The position numbers and the translations under genes were made by a program. The notes below the pieces were generated by a model. The model did no database searches, was not told the origin of the DNA, and was given only the letters and a program-made list of their open reading frames with translations. 12,748 nt of DNA, taken from contig DAOURZ010000012.1 of the NCBI GenBank assembly GCA_030627475.1, forward strand, positions 1-12,748, read 5' to 3'. Source of the stretch: Deltaproteobacteria bacterium (lineage in GTDB: Bacteria; Desulfobacterota; Desulfobacteria; Desulfobacterales; ETH-SRB1). This document shows, piece after piece, positions 1 to 8,629 of the stretch (positions are counted from its first letter, which is position 1; every line of letters starts with the position of its first letter).

Positions 1-1487
1 GTCAGGGCTTTTTTATACATTTTAATTGCCATATTAAAATCTTCTTTTTCACGGTAATTTGATCCAAGGCTGGCATAATCAATAGCAGAAAAAGGATCAA
101 TTTCAACAGCTATTTTAAGGTTTTCAATAGACTTGTCATATTCTTTAATCTTGAAATAAGAAAAGCCAAGAGCATTATAAATTTCTTTCATATTGCCTGC
201 CTCTTCCCTGGCTTTTTCCAATTCAACTATGGCCTGTTCATATTTGCCGAGGTTGTTGAAACATGTTCCCATATAGATCAAAATTCTGATCCGGTCATCA
301 TGTTGAGGCTTTGAGTGCAATGCTTTTGAAAACTCCTCCATGGCCTTGACATACTCTCCTGTTTCAAAATAACAACGCCCTTTATAGAAGTGGAAGAAAT
401 GCTGATTCTGATATGATAGTTCAACACTGCTGAATGCTTTAAGCGCTTGATCATAGCTTCCAGTATTTGTGTATCCTATAGCAAGTCGAAAATAAACGGG
501 ATCGGTTTCTTCAATTGGAGAAAGTTTTAAGGATTGCCTAAAGTTTTTTATAGCCTGAAAATCATTTTCCGAATCCTGGCGTAATACTCCAAAATGATAG
601 AGTAATGCTCCCGTTTGTTGGCTCGTTATAAGCGACTTGGGTAAATCTGCAAAAGAATCAATTACTTGTTCTCTGCATCCAAGGCAGTCTCTTTTTGACC
701 TGTTTTGTTGATAATCATTGATCAAGAATTCTGTTTGGCTCTCATTTTTGCGAAATGCATCCATACAACAATAAATATTACCATCTTGAACCGAGATAAT
801 GAGCGAATCCTGGCAATGTTCTGTCATAGACAAGTCATTGTTTTCTAACTTGTCCAATGAATTATCAATGATATTCTGACAAAATAGATTGCAAAGGACA
901 TCCGTCATCTCTCCGGATTTTCCAATACCGTAGTAAACCTTGTCCGTCAAAGACAGAAGTTTTTCATCTTGAGCCAGATTTAAAGTATCTTTATTCAGGT
1001 AAAGACTGGATAATAAAAAAGAATTTTTTAGTGTATCAAGCAGGTTTATCAACTGGATGGGCTTGACCCTGTTATCCGGAACAAGAACCGGCAGCAATAT
1101 AAGCCTTGGCAATTCCTGGTGTATGTAGCCTTCCTGGTCAAATTTATCAGTTAATTGTTTCAAATATTTATATGATATTCTTATGTCATCAATGGCCAAC
1201 GGAGGGACTGGATGGACAAGATGAACGTAAAGCCGGGCAAACAGGTGCTCGCTGAGAAACTCGTTTATATTTTTCTGAATACGTTCTACCTCGGGCATAC
1301 TGTCAGAAAGATTTTCCAATACAAGATAAATATTTGATGTCATATTAATATGTGAAGACAGGAACGATAATGTCTGTAAAAGCCACTCAAACTTTTCATT
1401 ATCGTGTTTGCCAAGTATTACATATATTTTCTTAAATGCAGGCTTTATCATTATTTTGTTATTTCCGTGTGTTGTTATTTCGTCCAT
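1..1487 (-). CDS. TPR protein with SPASM/twitch-like cysteine set, 3' end cut by window edge
   Basis: An open frame runs from ATG at 1487-1485 to the left edge without a stop (495 codons visible). AGGA a few bases before the ATG supports this start. Residues 1 to about 200 have no motif I recognise and look like mixed alpha/beta. Residues 225-271 carry C225, a Gly-Asn-Ile-Tyr-Cys-Cys stretch (C240, C241) and Cys-x2-Cys (C268, C271). This resembles the first half of a SPASM or twitch auxiliary iron-sulfur domain, but no radical SAM CX3CX2C core is visible. From about residue 285 there are roughly six consecutive TPR repeats with typical Gly/Tyr/Ala spacing (for example the repeats ending KALHSKP and IAVEIDP). 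TPRs bind peptides or partner proteins. The gene lies downstream of a radical SAM gene on the same strand, separated only by an inverted-repeat element, so it may supply substrate or partner recognition for that enzyme. The cysteine reading is inference, and a structural zinc site is the alternative. Confidence 0.75.
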   Translation of the reverse strand, partial: MDEITTHGNNKIMIKPAFKKIYVILGKHDNEKFEWLLQTLSFLSSHINMTSNIYLVLENLSDSMPEVERIQKNINEFLSEHLFARLYVHLVHPVPPLAIDDIRISYKYLKQLTDKFDQEGYIHQELPRLILLPVLVPDNRVKPIQLINLLDTLKNSFLLSSLYLNKDTLNLAQDEKLLSLTDKVYYGIGKSGEMTDVLCNLFCQNIIDNSLDKLENNDLSMTEHCQDSLIISVQDGNIYCCMDAFRKNESQTEFLINDYQQNRSKRDCLGCREQVIDSFADLPKSLITSQQTGALLYHFGVLRQDSENDFQAIKNFRQSLKLSPIEETDPVYFRLAIGYTNTGSYDQALKAFSSVELSYQNQHFFHFYKGRCYFETGEYVKAMEEFSKALHSKPQHDDRIRILIYMGTCFNNLGKYEQAIVELEKAREEAGNMKEIYNALGFSYFKIKEYDKSIENLKIAVEIDPFSAIDYASLGSNYREKEDFNMAIKMYKKAL

Positions 1488-1500
1488 GTTCCTAATCTTT

Positions 1501-1653
1501 TAATTAGTGCCTGAACGAAAACTGCCGATTTTTCCAATTTCTGCATCAAACGCAAATTTTAATCCTCAAAATACCCAATGTATTCCTGCGGTTAAAATTT
1601 GCGCCTTCCTTGAACTTAAAAAAATTTTATAGTTTTCGTTCGGGCACTAATTA
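1501..1653. repeat. MITE-like nested inverted-repeat element
   Basis: The ends are 23-base inverted repeats (1501-1523 and 1631-1653) with one mismatch. The core is GTGCCYGAACGAAAACT, bounded outside by TAATTA on both sides. A second perfect 12-base pair, CGCAAATTTTAA/TTAAAATTTGCG (1551-1562 and 1592-1603), and a 5-base pair around the centre (1570-1574 and 1580-1584) are nested inside, so the whole segment can fold into one long hairpin. It has no coding capacity. The outer TAATTA is itself palindromic, so it may be part of the repeat or a 6-bp target duplication. The element fills the gap between the radical SAM stop codon, which lies inside the repeat, and the Shine-Dalgarno of the TPR gene. 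It could be a non-autonomous mobile element; an RNA hairpin affecting readthrough or mRNA stability is also possible. Confidence 0.75.
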
Positions 1654-2934
1654 TGACACGATTCGTTTTCCGCCATCTATGGAACTCTCTTGCCACATTT
1701 GTCGGATCCGCTGTAATTCACTGCGGCCCATATAATCGGTTTTATATTGAGAGCCAATAGACAGGTATGCCGGCCGGTCGTTATTTAACGGACGTATATT
1801 ATAGTCTTCGTAGTGTTGCGCAATATGTGTACCAAAATAAATTTGCAACTGCTGGGAGTTTGTATTACCCATTATCCTGACATTGTTTTTCTTGACAAAC
1901 TCAAGAGTTTGAACTGCGTCCTCAAATGTTTCATAAGGAAGACCGTATATGGTAAAAAGTTCAACTTCTATACCATGGCTTTGGGCAAGTTTAATTGCCT
2001 CGGCTACTTTTTCGCTGGTTATATGTTTACCAAGTTTTGATAATACCCGTTCTGAGGCTGACTCAAGCCCAAAGGCAATAGTACTTACACCCGCCTTTTT
2101 CATCTTTTTCAACAACTCAGGAGTTACAAGATCCGCACGAGTCTGCAACCATATTTCAATTTTAAGACCTTCTTTTAATATGCTGTCAAGAATTTCTACA
2201 AGCCGTAACGGCTTATAGGAAATATTCGGGTCGGCAAACCAGAACCTGTTTACACCTTTTTTTGTTATCCATTTAATTTCTTCAACAACTCTTTCAACGG
2301 AATGAAAGCTTATTTTGTGATTGAAAGCATTCGGGGTGTAACAGTATATGCAGTGATGAGGACATCCGCGAGATGTCAGCATAATTGCTTCCTTCATACG
2401 AGAGTAATCAAAAACGTCATTCAGATAGGCTGAGGGATAACGATCCAAATCAATATAACCCTCAAGTTCCGGTGTATCAAAAACAGCATCATTGTCGTCT
2501 TTATAACTAACGCCGGAAAGATTCAGAAAGGGGATTCCATTGTCAATAGCTCGCGCAATTCCCAGCATTGTAAGTTCTCCCGGGGATCGACATATATAAT
2601 CCACATCTGATAGTTCTGTAAAAGCAACAGAGGGCATGAATGTAGCCTGGGGACCGCCAATAACTATCTTGATGTTCTTGTTAATTAATTTTATAACTTT
2701 GGCAAGTCCTGTTATATATAGCATAACTCTCTGGTAGGCGGAAAACCCAACCAGGGACGGTTTAAAACTGCGGATAATCTCTTTAAAAGCGGAACAGGAT
2801 AATGAGGTATTATGTCCGATAGTCAATATTTTCACACAAAATCCTTTGGATTCAAGGAAGGACGCAATATATCCCAGTGATATAGGTACTGTTTCCTGTA
2901 CAAAGGGGTTTATTTCAATAAGTAAAATATTCAT
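1651..2934 (-). CDS. B12-binding-domain radical SAM protein
   Basis: This 427-residue protein has the two-domain layout of cobalamin-binding-type radical SAM enzymes. Residues 1 to about 140 form a Rossmann-like B12-binding-type domain (start MNILLIEINP, and KIVIGGPQATF near 90). The DxHxxG cobalamin-ligand motif is not visible, so any cobalamin would have to bind without that His. The radical SAM core begins at C191-x3-C195-x2-C198 (GCPHHCIYCY), which should hold the 4Fe-4S cluster that cleaves S-adenosylmethionine. Later core signatures are FADPN (near 234), FGLES (288-292) and YGLP (330-333), followed by a YFGTHIA segment like the usual PGT motif. The family includes methyltransferases and ring- or chain-forming enzymes; the substrate here cannot be told. 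ATG at 2934 has no clear Shine-Dalgarno. The TAA stop at 1651-1653 lies within the terminal repeat of the adjacent element. The next gene downstream encodes a SPASM-like TPR protein, a plausible partner. Confidence 0.85.
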   Translation of the reverse strand: MNILLIEINPFVQETVPISLGYIASFLESKGFCVKILTIGHNTSLSCSAFKEIIRSFKPSLVGFSAYQRVMLYITGLAKVIKLINKNIKIVIGGPQATFMPSVAFTELSDVDYICRSPGELTMLGIARAIDNGIPFLNLSGVSYKDDNDAVFDTPELEGYIDLDRYPSAYLNDVFDYSRMKEAIMLTSRGCPHHCIYCYTPNAFNHKISFHSVERVVEEIKWITKKGVNRFWFADPNISYKPLRLVEILDSILKEGLKIEIWLQTRADLVTPELLKKMKKAGVSTIAFGLESASERVLSKLGKHITSEKVAEAIKLAQSHGIEVELFTIYGLPYETFEDAVQTLEFVKKNNVRIMGNTNSQQLQIYFGTHIAQHYEDYNIRPLNNDRPAYLSIGSQYKTDYMGRSELQRIRQMWQESSIDGGKRIVS

Positions 2935-2954
2935 AATATATAATTTTGGTTTAA

Positions 2955-2977
2955 ATAATGCCCGAACGAAAAATAGA
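2955..2977. repeat. half copy of the 1501-1653 element end
   Basis: TGCCCGAACGAAAA at 2959-2972 matches the core of the terminal repeats at 1501-1523 (same orientation) and 1631-1653 (inverted). No matching inverted arm lies close by, so this is a solo end or a decayed element. It sits in the 57-bp gap between the gyrB stop and the radical SAM start, so inverted copies bracket the radical SAM gene. Confidence 0.6.
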
Positions 2978-2991
2978 ATTTTTTTCAGGTA

Positions 2992-6539
<3,548 letters not shown>

Positions 6540-6956
6540 AATTATTCCTTAAATATAATAAACAATATTAAATATCTATTGTTTATAAGTATAATAACTA
6601 TTTAACTATTTAATTTATATGCTGAAAATTAAATAGTATTTAGTATATAAATATATTTAAAACTTATTATTAATATGAAGGTTATAAACACTATTTTTTT
6701 TCTTGTTTATAAAACACGAATTTTTAATAAGTTATTATATTACTTTTAAGCCTTAAACGGAGCGAAAAAGCTTAATTGATATCAAACGTTTCCAAAACAA
6801 CTTAACCTTTTATAATTATTAAAGTTATTCCAAATTATTTCTACAAAAATGGGGACTTTAAAAATTTCCTGTAAAATTTTGAATTTTTGAGAGATAAAAG
6901 TATAAATAGATATATTTTTTATAAAGTAGTTACAAGATATTTTTTAACATACTGTT
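6540..6956. promoter_or_regulatory. AT-rich dnaN leader, candidate promoter and weak origin candidate
   Basis: This 417-bp gap lies between the larE stop and the dnaN start and is over 80% A+T in the stretches I counted. I see no gene in it. It holds three exact copies of TTATAAACA: minus strand at 6580-6588 and 6704-6712, plus strand at 6682-6690. Each differs at one position from the relaxed DnaA box TTATNCACA. Inverted repeats include TAAACAATA/TATTGTTTA (6559-6567 and 6577-6585), AACTTATTA/TAATAAGTT (6661-6669 and 6725-6733), and the palindromes TTGATATCAA (6776-6785) and AAACGTTT (6784-6791). The dnaN promoter must lie here, but A/T richness prevents a confident -10/-35 choice. No perfect TTATCCACA box is seen within the gap, so the origin reading is only a hypothesis. 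Confidence 0.45.
6545..6550 (-). promoter_or_regulatory. ribosome binding site of dnaN
   Basis: AAGGAA on the minus strand lies five bases before the dnaN ATG. It is one of the clearest Shine-Dalgarno sequences in the window and supports the chosen dnaN start. Confidence 0.7.
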
Positions 6957-7823
6957 CTACCTACCACCACTAACATAACCTTCCATATCCAAAGCCACAT
7001 AAGAAAAACCTAATGCCTTTAACTTATTACTAATGACCAGTCTTATATTTTTTTTTAATATTTGTTTAAAATCTACAGGGTCAATTTCTATTCTTGCAAT
7101 TTTTCCGTGGCATCTTACACGACAAGTCTTAAAACCAAGATCTATTATGATATTTTCAGCTTTTTCTATCATGCTTAGTTTTTTTTGAGTTAAGGGCGTT
7201 TCGTAAGGAATTCTGGTGGCAAGGCATGCCATTGCAGGCTTATCCCATGTGGATAAATTCATATCTTTTGAAAGCAAGCGGATATCATTTTTTGTGAGTC
7301 CTGCATCTATTAATGGAGCAATAATACCCATTTCTTTCGCAGCCAGAAGTCCGGGACGAAAATCATTAAGGTCAGTTACATTTGCTCCATGGGAAATATA
7401 TTTAAGACCTATATTTGATGAAATTTTTAAAATATCCTCAAAAAGAAGTTTTTTACATATATAGCACCTGTTTTTTTTGTTGGACATAAAGCCTGAATGA
7501 TTTATTTCCCTTGATTTAAATAAAATGTGTTTAATTCCAAGATTATCGGCAAACTTTTTTGAATATTCTGTTTCCCGTGATGGATGTATCGGTGATGTTG
7601 CTGATATAGCTACCACATTTTTTTTAAGTAATTTGTGAGTAAAGGCAAGTAAAAAGGCGCTGTCAACTCCACCGGAAAATGCAACAATCAGAGAGTCGAA
7701 ACTATTTATTATAGAAATCAGTCGTTTTTTTTTTCTTTTAAATCTATCATAATTATTTAACCATAAACGTTTCGAGCTATGCGGGCAGGTTTTTCGCACT
7801 ATGTTTTGGATGAATGGCAACAC
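6957..7823 (-). CDS. larE: LarE-family ATP-dependent sulfur transferase
   Basis: LarE proteins are PP-loop ATP pyrophosphatases. They adenylate a pyridinium carboxylate mononucleotide and donate sulfur during synthesis of the nickel-pincer cofactor of lactate racemase. The PP-loop SGGVDS is at 50-55. The family pattern GANVTDLNDFRPG is at about 147-158, and WDKPAMACLATR carries C200, the position equivalent to the sacrificial cysteine of characterised LarE. A Cys-x2-Cys pair (C120, C123; NRCYICK) is also present. The C-terminus ends in LDMEGYVSGG. larB and larC are not nearby, so the product may serve another sulfur-transfer pathway. The start is uncertain. The longest frame begins at GTG (7823-7821) without a clear Shine-Dalgarno and gives about 20 extra N-terminal residues. 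A more family-like start, ATG at 7750-7748, lies in another frame and joins this frame through a ten-A run (7725-7734). It follows the small cysteine-rich gene by 15 bp and is probably in its operon. Confidence 0.88.
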   Translation of the reverse strand: MLPFIQNIVRKTCPHSSKRLWLNNYDRFKRKKKRLISIINSFDSLIVAFSGGVDSAFLLAFTHKLLKKNVVAISATSPIHPSRETEYSKKFADNLGIKHILFKSREINHSGFMSNKKNRCYICKKLLFEDILKISSNIGLKYISHGANVTDLNDFRPGLLAAKEMGIIAPLIDAGLTKNDIRLLSKDMNLSTWDKPAMACLATRIPYETPLTQKKLSMIEKAENIIIDLGFKTCRVRCHGKIARIEIDPVDFKQILKKNIRLVISNKLKALGFSYVALDMEGYVSGGR

Positions 7824-7838
7824 AGTGAATCATTACCA

Positions 7839-8063
7839 TTATTGATTACCAAAATTATTCTGTCCACCGCAGTCAGGACACTGCCAGGTGATTCCGTTAC
7901 ATGACATTCCCCAAACATTTTCATACATGCAGTCCTGACAAATTGCAAAACCGCATCTGCATGTCCAGAAAAAAGGGGCTTTATTCCGGCAGCAATAGCA
8001 GTTTGCCGGCTTTGATCGGAGCCGTCTTTCCCTGTATTTCAATTTAGTTGAAGAGCCTGTCAT
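7839..8063 (-). CDS. small ten-cysteine zinc-finger-like protein
   Basis: The protein has 74 residues, ten of them cysteine. The order is C22-x-C24-C25, C35-x-C37, C42-x2-C45, C55, C62-x2-C65, which supplies four closely spaced pairs. That is enough for two zinc sites in a RING-like or treble-clef arrangement. The N-terminal 20 residues are basic (KLKYRERRLRSK). There is no signal peptide or membrane segment. I do not recognise a named family. The start ATG lies inside the end of the CoA-binding gene (20-bp overlap) and the stop is 15 bp before the larE frame, so the three genes are probably co-transcribed and translationally coupled. A role in nucleic-acid or protein contact would be guesswork. 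A rubredoxin-like iron site is an alternative to zinc. Confidence 0.75.
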   Translation of the reverse strand: MTGSSTKLKYRERRLRSKPANCYCCRNKAPFFWTCRCGFAICQDCMYENVWGMSCNGITWQCPDCGGQNNFGNQ

Positions 8064-8466
8064 GTTCCACCATTATGCAAAGATTCATCACGACATCTAT
8101 ACCTGTTTTTGTTAATAATTTTGCAGCTTCATGGTTTTCTATATTAAGCTGCATCCAGAAAATTTTTGGCTTGATTCGAATAGCCTCATGAGCATGTGGC
8201 ATTATCTGAGAAGAGTTTCTAAACACATTAACAATATCTACGGGCTCCTTAATATCTTTTATTGATGAATATACTTTTTCTCCAAGAATTTCTTTCTGCC
8301 TTGGGCGTACCGGAATAATTTTATAACTTTGTGCTTTAAGATATTTGGCAACAATATGGGAATCTCGTTCCGGTTTAGGGCTTAATCCTAAAATCGCTAT
8401 GGTTTTTGAATATGCCAGAATATGTTTTATTTCACTGTCTTCAGTGATTATTTTACCTTTTTTCAT
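8044..8466 (-). CDS. CoA-binding domain protein, YccU family
   Basis: This 140-residue protein is a single Rossmann-fold CoA-binding domain like that of YccU and of the N-terminal part of ADP-forming acyl-CoA synthetases. Signatures are IAILGLSPKPERDSH (23-37, nucleotide-binding loop), IIPVRPRQKEILGEKVY (50-66), EPVDIVNVFR (74-83), FWMQLNIEN (103-111) and the C-terminal CIMVEH (130-135). The catalytic domains of the synthetases are absent, so a binding or regulatory role is more likely than catalysis; the physiological ligand is not established for the family. ATG at 8466 has a weak ribosome site. It is the first gene of the minus-strand trio with the cysteine-rich protein and larE, divergent from polA. 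Confidence 0.9.
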   Translation of the reverse strand: MKKGKIITEDSEIKHILAYSKTIAILGLSPKPERDSHIVAKYLKAQSYKIIPVRPRQKEILGEKVYSSIKDIKEPVDIVNVFRNSSQIMPHAHEAIRIKPKIFWMQLNIENHEAAKLLTKTGIDVVMNLCIMVEHDRLFN

Positions 8467-8629
8467 ATATGTTTAATCTATCAGCCTTGTTGTTTTAGTT
8501 TATTAGTGATAATAGCAAAAAAAAGGTAACCGTTTGCAATTAACGGTTAATAAAACGATAAAATCGTAAATTTTAAACCACTATAAATATAGATATCAAT
8601 AAAACCTGTAATCTGCAACCTGAATTCTT
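8467..8629. promoter_or_regulatory. divergent promoter region with palindromes
   Basis: This 163-bp non-coding gap separates divergent starts, the CoA-binding gene to the left and polA to the right, so it must hold both promoters. It contains an 8-base inverted repeat TAACCGTT/AACGGTTA with a 7-base spacer (8527-8534 and 8542-8549) and a short one, ACGAT/ATCGT (8555-8559 and 8563-8567). The first has the size of a dimeric regulator site. Neither is followed by a T-run that would suggest a terminator. Promoter boxes are not clear enough to assign. Confidence 0.45.

Noticed and set aside
1813..2218. Plus-strand open frames inside the radical SAM gene
   Set aside because: They overlap conserved radical SAM core residues on the other strand and show no family features.
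7248..7256. Perfect DnaA-box sequence TTATCCACA on the minus strand
   Set aside because: It lies inside the larE coding sequence as a single copy, with no AT-rich unwinding region or further boxes beside it. A chance match is likely, though it should be included in any origin analysis.
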